A stretch of DNA of 7,319 nucleotides from Candidatus Rokuibacteriota bacterium (GTDB taxonomy: Bacteria; JAUVQV01). A model generated the notes under the pieces. The model had not been told where the DNA came from and searched no databases. It worked only from the letters and a program-made list of their open reading frames with translations. Shown here one piece after another: positions 1-5,520 of this stretch. Each line of letters starts with the position of its first letter. The stretch's first letter is position 1. Position numbers and translations under genes: made by a program. Where the stretch lies: positions 1 through 7,319 of the forward strand of contig JAUWCW010000094.1 in NCBI GenBank assembly GCA_030609125.1, given 5' to 3'.

Positions 1-170
1 CTCCTGAGAAGGCGCGTCTCCTTACTCGCCAGGGAGCAGAAGAGGCTGGTGTCGGGAAGGCGCTCCAGAGAAACGGGCAGACCGCCCGCGGCCGGCGAAG
101 GAAGCGGCGGCAGCGCCGCCACGGAAAGCACCGCGGCCAGAGCGAGGGCGGGCCCGGCGCCTTTCAGCAT
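1..170 (-). CDS. Secreted or periplasmic protein, N-terminus only (cut by window edge)
   Basis: Only the first 56 or so codons lie in the window, and the reading frame stays open to the edge. The start shows a classical signal peptide: a Lys at residue 3, a hydrophobic Ala/Leu/Val stretch over residues 5-20, a Pro-rich turn, and a likely cleavage near SPAAGG (residues 25-30). The protein is therefore probably exported. The mature part seen contains one Cys (TSLFCSLAS) and gives no recognisable domain. The start is uncertain. ATG at 170 fits the signal peptide, but the best Shine-Dalgarno match (GGGGAGGTGAGG, 200-189) lies about 20 nt upstream. An in-frame GTG at 194 would add eight residues but overlaps that site. 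The gene lies downstream of the cold-shock gene on the same strand, separated from it by a terminator, so it probably has its own promoter. Function unknown. Confidence 0.6.
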   Translation of the reverse strand, partial: MLKGAGPALALAAVLSVAALPPLPSPAAGGLPVSLERLPDTSLFCSLASKETRLLR

Positions 171-190
171 CTTTGCAGCGGTCAGAACCC

Positions 191-239
191 TCACCTCCCC
201 GTAACGACTTCCAGCCGGGCCCCACAGCGGGGCTTCCGG
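191..239 (-). promoter_or_regulatory. Leader stem-loop and Shine-Dalgarno of the truncated secreted-protein gene
   Basis: On the minus strand, CCGG (239-236) pairs with CCGG (218-215) and GCCCC (233-229) pairs with GGGGC (223-219), with a two-base AA bulge and a five-base loop. The GGGGAGGTGAGG ribosome-binding site follows after about 15 nt. The TATAAA at 259-254 could be a -10 element, but I find no matching -35. A role in expression control is inference only. Confidence 0.3.
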
Positions 240-326
240 TCCGTTCTTGCCTGTTTATACTCAATAAAAAGCTCACGGGTTACGGGTGCTCTGGGAAAAA
301 CCGGGTGTGACAACCCCGCCGTGGGG

Positions 327-361
327 AAAAAACAGCGGACCCGCCGAGTGGGCCCGCTGTT
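327..361 (-). terminator. Rho-independent terminator of the cold-shock gene
   Basis: On the minus strand AACAGCGGGCCC (361-350) pairs with GGGTCCGCTGTT (342-331), giving a 12-bp stem with one G-U wobble and a seven-base loop. It runs straight into a T tract (332-327). It begins 25 nt after the cold-shock stop codon and isolates that gene from the secreted-protein gene downstream. Confidence 0.9.
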
Positions 362-386
362 CAATCTGAAGAGGTATGAAAGGCCC

Positions 387-587
387 TTAGACGGGCCGAA
401 CGTTCGACGCCTGGGGTCCCTTGGGACCATCGGTCACTTCAAACTCCACTGCCTGGCCCTCTTCCAGCGACTTGAAACCCTGTCCCTGGATGGCGCTGTA
501 GTGGACGAAAACATCGGGGCCGTCCTCCTGTGAGATGAACCCGAAGCCTTTCTGGTCGTTGAACCATTTCACGTTTCCCTGTGCCAT
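387..587 (-). CDS. CspA-family cold-shock protein (single cold-shock domain)
   Basis: A 66-residue protein that is one complete cold-shock domain, the normal length for the CspA family. These proteins bind single-stranded RNA and DNA in the cytoplasm and act as RNA chaperones or antiterminators, often in cold or stationary phase. The usual start is present (GNVKWFN, residues 4-10), followed by RNP1 (KGFGFI, 13-18) and RNP2 (VFVHY, 26-30). The aromatic and basic residues W8, F15, F17, F27, H29 and Y30 form the nucleic-acid platform in the family. The C-terminal half has the usual [14 protein letters not shown] segment. The ATG at 587 is supported by AAAGGAGG (604-597) nine bases upstream. The gene is monocistronic, with its own promoter (738-766), a long leader and a terminator (327-361). 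Which csp paralogue it is cannot be decided from the sequence. Confidence 0.97.
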   Translation of the reverse strand: MAQGNVKWFNDQKGFGFISQEDGPDVFVHYSAIQGQGFKSLEEGQAVEFEVTDGPKGPQASNVRPV

Positions 588-731
588 GTGCTACCGCCTC
601 CTTTCCTCGAGAATTGGGCTCTTCCGACTTCTACCCTTGATACTGCGATGGTGCGAAAGGCCCAGAGGAAAAGAATCCTGTTTCTCATGACTTTCCATCC
701 ACCGGAATATCGGGCGTCGAGAACGCCGATT
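588..731 (-). promoter_or_regulatory. Long 5' leader of the cold-shock mRNA
   Basis: If transcription starts about seven bases after the -10 box, the leader is about 144 nt. That is similar to the roughly 160-nt leader of E. coli cspA, which acts as a thermosensor and stability element. At its very 5' end GGCGT (727-723) pairs with ACGCC (717-713) around a five-base loop. No convincing cold-box copy was found and no conserved coding frame crosses it. Temperature regulation is inferred by analogy. Confidence 0.55.
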
Positions 732-737
732 GCCGTG

Positions 738-766
738 ACTATACGGTCCCCCATTTGACCTGTCAA
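738..766 (-). promoter_or_regulatory. Sigma70-type promoter of the cold-shock gene
   Basis: On the minus strand there is a perfect -35 TTGACA (766-761), a 17-base spacer, and -10 TATAGT (743-738, five of six consensus bases). The predicted start is near 731. This is one of the strongest promoter matches in the window. Confidence 0.82.
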
Positions 767-869
767 GAGGTTTTTTCCCGCCTTCCCGAGGGGTTGTATC
801 GACATTTTCGCCGCCCGCACCCCGCCCTCCCGGACTGCAATACAGCAGGCTGACGAAGAAAATATCCGG

Positions 870-982
870 GTGCGACCTGCGTCACCGTCGCCACGGACCT
901 GCAGGTCACGAGCGACGCGAAGAAGGAAAAGGTGAACCGACCGGCCCTTCCGGAAAGGCTCAGGCCGGGGCGCTTTTTTTAG
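870..982 (+). promoter_or_regulatory. Structured leader-like region before the DksA-type gene, with possible 16-codon ORF
   Basis: The 255 bases between the cold-shock promoter and the DksA-type gene hold no ordinary gene. Two structures stand out. First, CGTCGC (886-891) pairs with GCGACG (912-917) around the 12-bp palindrome GACCTGCAGGTC (896-907). Second, CCGGCC (941-946) can pair with GGCCGG (963-968), enclosing an alternative hairpin (944-959), with seven T at 974-980. The five bases between stem and T tract make a poor intrinsic terminator. A tiny frame, GTG 932 to TAG 982 (16 codons, four Arg), has AAGG five bases upstream and overlaps the second hairpin. Attenuation is possible, but no promoter was identified, so this stays tentative. 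Confidence 0.25.
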
Positions 983-1021
983 ACGGCTGTGTTTGGACGG
1001 CAGGTGCGCTATTATTTATCG

Positions 1022-1381
1022 ATGCCCACTCTTGACGACGGTAAGACTGAGGAACTCCACCGGGACCTGCTCTCCCTCCAGCAGGAGATATGGCGCCTTC
1101 TTAGACTCACCAGCGCGGGGGTCCGCCCTGTCGACCTCGACGAGCCGATCGGCCGGCTCACCAGGATGGATTCCCTCCAGATGCAGAGCCTGGCTAAAGC
1201 GAGCCGCCAGGGGCTGGAAGTGAAGAGGCGGCAGGTGCAGGCGGCCCTGGAAGCCATGGCGAAGGGGGAATACGGCATCTGCCGCCGCTGTGAAGGGCCC
1301 ATCGGCTTCCGGCGACTCAAGGTCCGCCCGGAGACACCCTTCTGTCTCAGCTGCCAGGAAGCCCTCGAGGCCGAACACTAA
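1022..1381 (+). CDS. Short DksA/TraR-type C4 zinc-finger protein
   Basis: A 119-residue protein of the DksA/TraR superfamily. These enter the RNA polymerase secondary channel and alter transcription initiation, in DksA together with ppGpp. Residues 8-30 and 50-81 are predicted helices of the coiled coil. The segment between them holds acidic D38, D40 and E41, then GRLTRMDSLQ (44-53), a signature of the short single-zinc-finger subfamily. The C4 finger is complete: C87/C90 and C108/C111, with IGFRRL at 94-99. It is shorter than E. coli DksA (151 aa), so a DksA-like paralogue or another regulator in the family is more likely than the main DksA. ATG 1022 starts at the natural N-terminus but has no clear Shine-Dalgarno site. 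GTG 989, the alternative start, has none either. TATTAT (1010-1015) lies seven bases before the ATG, so a leaderless transcript is conceivable. Confidence 0.9.
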   Translation: MPTLDDGKTEELHRDLLSLQQEIWRLLRLTSAGVRPVDLDEPIGRLTRMDSLQMQSLAKASRQGLEVKRRQVQAALEAMAKGEYGICRRCEGPIGFRRLKVRPETPFCLSCQEALEAEH

Positions 1382-1400
1382 GCCCATATCTTTTCTCTTT

Positions 1401-1449
1401 TTGATTTTAGTCAAGGAAATCTCGCCCGGAACGGTCTATCTTTGGTCAT
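1401..1449 (+). promoter_or_regulatory. FNR-type box in class II position with -10 element, before the cupin gene
   Basis: TTGAT-TTTA-GTCAA (1401-1414) matches the FNR consensus TTGAT-N4-ATCAA at nine of ten fixed positions. A -10-like TATCTT lies at 1437-1442, predicting a start near 1449. The box centre (1407.5) would then be at -41.5, exactly the class II activator position. There is no -35 match, as expected for an activator-dependent promoter. Other CRP/FNR-family regulators recognise similar half-sites, so the regulator's identity is open. Confidence 0.5.
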
Positions 1450-1528
1450 CAGGGCGGTGCCCCGCTCCTTCCGACCCGCGGGAGGACCGGGCCCGAAGAC
1501 ATCACAATCGAAAAAGGAGAAACGAAAG

Positions 1529-1846
1529 ATGAAAAAGCTGCAACTCAGCGAGACCCGGGAGTTCAACCAGGAGCACATGAAGAAATTTCTTCTCCACGAC
1601 TCCCCCTGGTTCAGGATCATCAACTTCAACCTCGCCGCCGGCCTGACCTTTCCCGTTCATTCACACGACACGGAGGGACAGCTGAGCATCCTCGTCATCG
1701 AGGGCGAAGGGGAGTTTCTCGGCGAGAACGACGCGGCCATACCCGCCGTTCAGGGGGACATGCTGATATCCGAAATCAACGAGCCCCACGGGGTGCGGGC
1801 CAGAACGGACATGCGCATCGTCGTCACCATCGCCCCGCCCCTCTGA
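1529..1846 (+). CDS. Small single-domain cupin protein
   Basis: A 105-residue protein formed of one conserved cupin beta-barrel, a fold that usually holds a divalent metal for catalysis or ligand sensing. Cupin motif 1 is seen as HSHDTEGQ (44-51) followed by EGEGEF (58-63). The metal-binding His pair H44/H46 is present, but the position usually taken by Glu is Q51. E49, two residues earlier, could substitute. Motif 2 is GD (76-77) to PHG (86-88), with H87 the likely third His ligand. The start ATG 1529 is supported by AAAAAGGAG (1511-1519) ten bases upstream, and no signal peptide is present, so it is cytoplasmic. A leader of about 80 nt separates it from the FNR-type promoter, suggesting oxygen- or redox-linked expression. 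Substrate and reaction cannot be assigned. Confidence 0.88.
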   Translation: MKKLQLSETREFNQEHMKKFLLHDSPWFRIINFNLAAGLTFPVHSHDTEGQLSILVIEGEGEFLGENDAAIPAVQGDMLISEINEPHGVRARTDMRIVVTIAPPL

Positions 1847-1864
1847 TGAGCGAGCGGGATTGTA

Positions 1865-1893
1865 TTGACCGCGCATCCCGGCAGGGATATAAT
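1865..1893 (+). promoter_or_regulatory. Near-consensus sigma70 promoter of the lipoprotein gene
   Basis: -35 TTGACC (1865-1870), a 17-base spacer, and a perfect -10 TATAAT (1888-1893). Predicted start near 1900, giving a leader of about 54 nt. This argues that the lipoprotein gene is transcribed independently of the cupin and that its coding region starts near 1954, not at the ATG overlapping the cupin stop. Confidence 0.85.
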
Positions 1894-1953
1894 TCTCGTG
1901 ATTCAGGTTCTGTGCGTCTAATTCACCGGTGCAACGGAGGGGGGGACACCGTG

Positions 1954-2376
1954 ATGAGCATTCGTCGTTTCAGCCTTGCTTCCCTGCTGCTTCTTGCGTC
2001 GCCGGCCATGATATCCTGCGGCAGCGACGACCCGATGCGTTTCAATCTTGAAGGGCGCTACCTTCTGACGATGCAGGTTGAGGACTCGAACTGCGCGTGG
2101 GACCTTCTCACGGGGGAAATGATCATCCAGCATGACCGGGAGGATATCCTCCTCGGTGTGGTGGGCAGAACGGGGATGAACCCCGGGGATGCCAACCCGC
2201 TGACGGGAACGTTTACCGTCACCTGGCAGGACGACCAGGGGGTCAGACAGACGATGCAGGGCTCGACCTCAGGCTCCGACTTCCTCCGGGGAGATTACAA
2301 CGCCACCAAACCGTGCAGGGATCAGGTTTGCGACCAATGTTTCCTGGTGGCTTCCTGGTCGGCCCAGCGCCTCTGA
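1954..2376 (+). CDS. Small Cys-rich predicted lipoprotein, family not recognised
   Basis: A 140-residue protein I do not recognise. The N-terminus is a lipoprotein signal: RR at residues 4-5, a hydrophobic run (8-15), and lipobox-like MISC ending at C22. C22 would be lipidated, with GSDD following as a flexible tether. The mature part is rich in alternating hydrophobic strands (YLLTMQVE at 36-43, GTFTVTW at 85-91), suggesting a small beta-barrel or beta-sandwich. Four other Cys remain: C47 and a cluster C121, C126 and C129 (CX4CX2C), which could form disulfides or bind metal. ATG 1954 follows GGAGG (1936-1940). GTG 1951 just before it is equally possible. The gene has its own strong promoter and converges on the TPR gene with only eight bases between stop codons. 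Envelope location is inferred; function unknown. Confidence 0.8.
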   Translation: MSIRRFSLASLLLLASPAMISCGSDDPMRFNLEGRYLLTMQVEDSNCAWDLLTGEMIIQHDREDILLGVVGRTGMNPGDANPLTGTFTVTWQDDQGVRQTMQGSTSGSDFLRGDYNATKPCRDQVCDQCFLVASWSAQRL

Positions 2377-2384
2377 TACCGGAG

Positions 2385-3176
2385 TCAGGGCCCCGGGGCC
2401 CGGCGTGAAAGCTCCTGGAAGGCCTCGCTGCCCCTGACGGGATCGAAGTCCTTGTCTTCCCCAGCCGCTTCGATCCAGCGGCTTCCCCCGCTTTCGGAAG
2501 CGGTGCCCAGCCACCTGACGCTCTCTTCGGCGTTCCCCTGGATGCCGTACATGGCCGCCACGTTGTAGGCGGCCTGGTCCTTCAGCTCCCCGGGCTCATA
2601 CCAGCGGTAGGACTCCTCGAAGTACTCCCTGGCCTCGTCGTACTCCCTGCCGCGGTACACGCAGCTGCCGATTATGGAAAGGGCCAGGGGGTTCGGAGTC
2701 CCCACCACCGCCATCATCTCCTGCAACTCCGGCACGGCCTCGTCGCAGTTTCCCCCGGCGTAGAGCAGGAAGCCCCTCGCGCGGAGCACGTCCCTGTACA
2801 GCCGCAGGAAGGAGCGGTGGCGCACGGGCGCCACGGCCTCCCCCCCGTCGCCGCGGGCGCTCTCGACGAGGGCCTCCCGCAGGGCGGGCTTCACGCTGTC
2901 AAGGCGCCTCAGGGCCTCATCGTCGCGACCCTGCTTCTCGTAGAGAAAACCGATGAGCGCCGTCAGGATGAGGCGTGAGTCTCCCTGGGCGTCATGGATC
3001 CCTTCGGCGATCACCAGGGCCCTTTCCACTTCCCCTTCATCGTAGAGGCGCCAGACCTGCAGAACTTTTTCGTTGGTGGAACCGCCCTCGGCGGCAGGCG
3101 CCGCGGCGGGCGAAAGAAGCGCCCACGTCACCACGAGAGCCAGCGCCGTGACGACGACTGCAATCACAGATTTCAC
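2385..3176 (-). CDS. Exported TPR-like repeat protein
   Basis: A 263-residue protein. Start GTG 3176 is chosen because GGGAGGAG lies eight bases upstream and the product then begins with a clean signal peptide: K2, hydrophobic residues 4-21, and cleavage near the Ala-rich PAAAPAAE (23-30). The longer open frame upstream (to 3374) crosses the divergent promoter region and is not credible. The mature part is all-helical with degenerate TPR-type helix pairs, for example YEKQGRDDEALRRL, YRGREYDEAREYFEES and YNVAAMYGIQGNAEESVRWL. It ends in DKDFDPVRGSEAFQEL, the closing element often seen after the last repeat of bacterial TPR proteins. TPR arrays are protein-protein docking surfaces, so this is probably a periplasmic scaffold, partner unknown. 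It is divergent from the ABC exporter, but no functional link is shown. Confidence 0.85.
   Translation of the reverse strand: MKSVIAVVVTALALVVTWALLSPAAAPAAEGGSTNEKVLQVWRLYDEGEVERALVIAEGIHDAQGDSRLILTALIGFLYEKQGRDDEALRRLDSVKPALREALVESARGDGGEAVAPVRHRSFLRLYRDVLRARGFLLYAGGNCDEAVPELQEMMAVVGTPNPLALSIIGSCVYRGREYDEAREYFEESYRWYEPGELKDQAAYNVAAMYGIQGNAEESVRWLGTASESGGSRWIEAAGEDKDFDPVRGSEAFQELSRRAPGP
2388..2401. repeat. 14-bp perfect GC palindrome between convergent genes
   Basis: GGGCCCCGGGGCCC lies in the last codons of the TPR gene, 12 bases past the lipoprotein stop. There is no T tract on either side, so it is not a classical intrinsic terminator. It is the only candidate structure between these convergent genes. 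Confidence 0.35.
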
Positions 3177-3233
3177 CTTTTTCTCTCCTCCCTCAGGGTA
3201 TCCCCGCAGCTCAAAGAGCCGGAGTTCCGCATG

Positions 3234-3242
3234 AGTATACCA
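3234..3242 (-). promoter_or_regulatory. Extended -10 promoter of the TPR gene
   Basis: On the minus strand TGG-TATACT (3242-3234) gives the extended -10 TGn plus a -10 matching five of six consensus bases. The -35 region is weak, as is usual for extended -10 promoters. Predicted start is near 3227, about 50 nt before the GTG start codon. Confidence 0.6.
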
Positions 3243-3286
3243 GACAGCCCGGCACTGAACCCCTCCCCCGTGAGGCCCGGAAGATA

Positions 3287-3295
3287 TGCTACAGT
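3287..3295 (+). promoter_or_regulatory. Possible extended -10 promoter of the ABC exporter genes
   Basis: TGC-TACAGT (3287-3295) fits the TGn extended -10 pattern with four of six -10 bases, with no -35 match. The start would be near 3302, so translation would begin at ATG 3313 on a very short leader. This is a weak call in the 124-bp region shared with the divergent TPR gene. Confidence 0.3.
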
Positions 3296-3300
3296 AACTC

Positions 3301-4218
3301 GTGATCACCGCCATGGATGCGAAAATATGCGCGCTTGAAGTCATAGGCCTGAGCAAGTCCTTCGGCCCCCACAAGGTCGTTGACGACCTGGGACTGCGCC
3401 TTCAGCCGGGTGAAATATTCTCGCTTCTCGGACCTAACGGCGCCGGCAAGACCACCACCATGAAGATTCTCTACGGCTCCCTCAAGCCCGACTCGGGAAC
3501 CATCCTCTACGGCGGCAGGGATTTCGTCCGACACCGGCGCAAGGTCAAGCTCACCATAGGCGTCTGCAGCCAGAACGACACCATCGACTACGATCTGAGC
3601 GTCTGCGACAACCTGGAAGTCTTCGGCACCTATTACCACCTGCCCCGGCGGGAAGCGCGCGCCAGGGCGGCAAGGCTGCTCGCCCGGTTAGGTCTGGAGG
3701 GCTACCACCACAGTACGGCCCGGATGCTCTCGGGAGGGCTCAAGCGCAGGCTGCAGATCGCCCGGGCTCTCATCAACAACCCGCGCGTGGTCTTTCTGGA
3801 CGAACCGACGGTGGGCCTCGATCCCCACAGCCGAAGGGAGCTCTGGGACCTGCTGCACCAGCTGCGCAAAGAGGGGACAACTATCTTCCTCACCACCCAT
3901 TACATGGACGAGGCGGAAACCCTCTCCGACCACGTTGTGATCCTCGACCACGGACGTGTCATCGAGGAAGGCAAGCCGGCGGAGATGATCGGCAGGCACT
4001 TCGGCACGTTCGTACTGCAGGTTGCGGAAACACCCCGCATGCAGTCCCTCCTGGAGGCGGAGAAGATCCCCTTCTTCCGCGGCTACGGCCGGCTCACCGT
4101 GTACGCCGGCGGAAAGATCATTGACGGGCTGGCGGCCAGAATCACCGGCGAGGAGCTGGTGCGGCGCAAACCGAACCTGGAGGATCTCTTCATCAAACTG
4201 ACCGGGAAGGGATTCTGA
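3301..4218 (+). CDS. ABC-2 exporter ATP-binding protein, NodI/DrrA-like
   Basis: A 305-residue ATPase that powers an ABC-2 type exporter from the cytoplasmic face of the membrane. All motifs are present: Walker A GPNGAGKTT (44-52), Q-loop Gln91, signature LSGG (143-146), Walker B VVFLDEP (163-169), D-loop GLDP (172-175) and switch His200 in LTTHYMDEAE. The signature is followed by Leu147 where Gln or Met is usual. The nucleotide-binding domain ends near residue 225, followed by an 80-residue C-terminal extension typical of this group. GTG 3301 is the longest possible start, since an in-frame TAA lies at 3295-3297. ATG 3313 is an equally good alternative, as neither has a clear ribosome site. 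The stop overlaps the permease ATG by one base (TGATG), which indicates coupled translation. The substrate is unknown: NodI-like ATPases serve lipo-oligosaccharides, drugs or polysaccharides. Confidence 0.95.
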   Translation: MITAMDAKICALEVIGLSKSFGPHKVVDDLGLRLQPGEIFSLLGPNGAGKTTTMKILYGSLKPDSGTILYGGRDFVRHRRKVKLTIGVCSQNDTIDYDLSVCDNLEVFGTYYHLPRREARARAARLLARLGLEGYHHSTARMLSGGLKRRLQIARALINNPRVVFLDEPTVGLDPHSRRELWDLLHQLRKEGTTIFLTTHYMDEAETLSDHVVILDHGRVIEEGKPAEMIGRHFGTFVLQVAETPRMQSLLEAEKIPFFRGYGRLTVYAGGKIIDGLAARITGEELVRRKPNLEDLFIKLTGKGF

Positions 4219-5024
4219 TGTGGCGCGACCTGGCGGACTGGCGCACCAGGGCCGTCACCCGGCGCAACCTCCTTGTGTACCTGCGCAACTGGAGGTCCGC
4301 TTTCGTGCCTCCCGTGCTGGAGCCGGTGGTCATGTTTCTCGTCTTCGGCATGGGCCTGGGTACTTACGTGGGCTCTCTTCTTTACCAGGGAAGGGAGGTA
4401 AGCTATCTGGAGTACGTGGCTCCCGGCATCCTGACCTACACCTTTTTCACCACCTCCTTCATGGAGTCCCTTTACGGTTCCTTCGTGCGGATGTTCTACC
4501 AGAAGACTTTCGAGGGGATCACGGGGACCGCCGTGGAAAGGGTGAACCTCATCTGGGGGGAAATCCTCTGGGCCTCCTGCAGGGCCACCATGTACGCCGT
4601 CTGCGTCTCCCTGGTGCTGGCGGCCTTTCACCTCCTCGGGCTCGTCTCCCTCTCCCTGGGCACGCTTTTCCTGCTCATACCCGTCGGCGCGGCGGCCACG
4701 GTCGCCTTCAGCAGCTTCGGGCTTCTTTTCACCTCCCGGGTGCCGACCATCGACCACATGAACTACCCGGTTTTTCTCGTGGGGGTCCCCCTCTCACTGA
4801 CCAGCAACACCTTTTTTCCCGTGGACCAGGTTCACCCCCTGGCGGCGGCGCTGGCCCAGTTCAATCCGCTCTATCACCTGAGCCGCATCTTCCGCCACGC
4901 ACTCCTCGGCGGGGGACCGGAGCCGTGGATGCTCGCTTCCCTCCTGGTTATAGCCGCCGCGATCCTGGGCCTCTCCTTCCTGGCCCACCGCTGGATGGAC
5001 AGGCGCCTCGAAAGAGAGTCCTGA
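4218..5024 (+). CDS. ABC-2 type permease, NodJ-like
   Basis: A 268-residue integral membrane protein that forms the channel of the exporter with the ATPase just upstream. Hydrophobic segments suggest six membrane spans, roughly at residues 28-50, 64-86, 122-144, 147-171, 183-200 and 236-256. A positively charged N-terminus (RTRAVTRRN) would sit on the cytoplasmic side. Features of the NodJ/DrrB group are visible: the FVPPVLEPVVMFLVFGMGLG span, EYVAPGIL (65-72), the cytoplasmic loop with YGSFVRM..KTFEGI (86-101) and GEILWA (114-119), and NPLYHL (216-221). Length is normal for the family. ATG 4218 overlaps the preceding TGA and has GGGAAGGG upstream. The cargo cannot be inferred, because no biosynthetic genes adjoin the pair. 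Confidence 0.94.
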   Translation: MWRDLADWRTRAVTRRNLLVYLRNWRSAFVPPVLEPVVMFLVFGMGLGTYVGSLLYQGREVSYLEYVAPGILTYTFFTTSFMESLYGSFVRMFYQKTFEGITGTAVERVNLIWGEILWASCRATMYAVCVSLVLAAFHLLGLVSLSLGTLFLLIPVGAAATVAFSSFGLLFTSRVPTIDHMNYPVFLVGVPLSLTSNTFFPVDQVHPLAAALAQFNPLYHLSRIFRHALLGGGPEPWMLASLLVIAAAILGLSFLAHRWMDRRLERES

Positions 5025-5031
5025 CCACCGC

Positions 5032-5060
5032 TTGCGCGGCCCGTGTGAAGACACTACTAT
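5032..5060 (+). promoter_or_regulatory. Weak candidate promoter before the diheme cytochrome
   Basis: TTGCGC (5032-5037), a 17-base spacer, and TACTAT (5055-5060, four of six -10 bases). The -35 matches only three of six. The 70-base gap after the permease allows either this promoter or read-through from the exporter genes. Confidence 0.25.
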
Positions 5061-5094
5061 CTATACAACAATACCCGACCGGAGGATGCAAACC

Positions 5095-5337
5095 ATGAAG
5101 CATGTCGCCATCTTTCTCGTCTTCGCGGCGCTCATCGTCGGACTTCTTTTCACGCTCTCCGACACCAAGGCCCCGAGGATTCCCGACAATGAGCAGCACC
5201 TCGTTTTCGATGTTGAGGATGTCTGCTGGGACTGTCACGGCCCCGATGGAGAGGCGCCGAGAAAAGAGACGCACCCCCCGAAAGACCAGTGCCTGGAGTG
5301 TCACAAGGTCAAGGACAACCGCCGCCGGGAGGAATAG
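5095..5337 (+). CDS. Small membrane-anchored diheme c-type cytochrome
   Basis: An 80-residue protein with one N-terminal hydrophobic helix (residues 4-21) and a short soluble domain with two heme c attachment motifs, CWDCH (44-48) and CLECH (66-70). The anchor may be an uncleaved signal sequence, placing the hemes in the periplasm or on the outer face of the membrane. H35 and H60 lie a regular distance before each motif and could be the sixth ligands, giving bis-His coordination as in multiheme electron-transfer cytochromes. ATG 5095 is preferred because GGAGG (5081-5085) is nine bases upstream. The in-frame ATG 5086 abuts that site. The C-terminus is very basic and acidic (KVKDNRRREE). It probably passes electrons between redox partners, none of which are encoded nearby. 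Not a match to a named cytochrome I can recall. Confidence 0.9.
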   Translation: MKHVAIFLVFAALIVGLLFTLSDTKAPRIPDNEQHLVFDVEDVCWDCHGPDGEAPRKETHPPKDQCLECHKVKDNRRREE

Positions 5338-5352
5338 GCCGGACCGGGCTGC

Positions 5353-5520
5353 TCAGGGGGAAGGCCCTCCGCGTCCCGCCCATTCGCCGGCGAAGTCCAT
5401 GAACTTCCGAAGCGCCTCCGGCCGCCTTTTGCGGCGGTGATTGATAGTCCTCCATCGCGCGCCGTGTGGCCGAACCGGCCTCCCGGACAAAGAGTTTCGC
5501 CGGGAAGGCCGCCACGGGGC
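5353..5520 (-). pseudogene. Possible frameshifted C-terminal gene remnant
   Basis: Two minus-strand frames together read like one protein tail. The first runs from about 5520 through AAFPAKLFVREAGSATRR to MEDY near 5440. The second continues with HRRKRRPEALRKFMDFAGEW to a TGA at 5355-5353. They are joined at a 4-bp tandem duplication (TGATTGAT on the plus strand, 5438-5445). Removing one copy fuses the frames into an uninterrupted MEDY-HRRKRRPEAL sequence. No start or N-terminal part is present, because the segment runs head-on into the permease fragment. The family was not recognised. The call rests on sequence texture and the duplication, so it is tentative. Confidence 0.3.

Noticed and set aside
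569-820. Minus-strand 83-codon frame over the cold-shock leader
   Set aside because: It runs through the strong csp promoter and leader, overlaps the csp start, and shows no protein-like composition or ribosome site.
966-980. Intrinsic terminator reading on the plus strand
   Set aside because: The stem ends five bases before the T tract and no upstream plus-strand gene needs it, so it is described only as part of a leader-like region.
1016-1414. Long minus-strand frames opposite the DksA-type gene
   Set aside because: They are antisense to a gene with complete zinc-finger motifs, have no family features, and arise from GC-rich codon bias.
1846-1953. N-terminal extension of the lipoprotein to an ATG overlapping the cupin stop
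   Set aside because: The extension crosses a near-consensus promoter and would bury the lipoprotein signal 36 residues inside the protein.
3177-3374. N-terminal extension of the TPR protein by 66 codons
   Set aside because: It crosses the divergent promoter region and part of the ABC ATPase gene, and the GTG at 3176 has both a ribosome site and a signal peptide.
4083-4757. 224-codon minus-strand frame opposite the ABC genes
   Set aside because: It is low-complexity, rich in Gly, Glu and His, and antisense to well-supported ATPase and permease genes.
4220-5098. 292-codon plus-strand frame overlapping the permease
   Set aside because: It is a shifted reading of the permease, rich in Pro, Arg and Gly, with no membrane spans or motifs. 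The overlapping frame has the family features.
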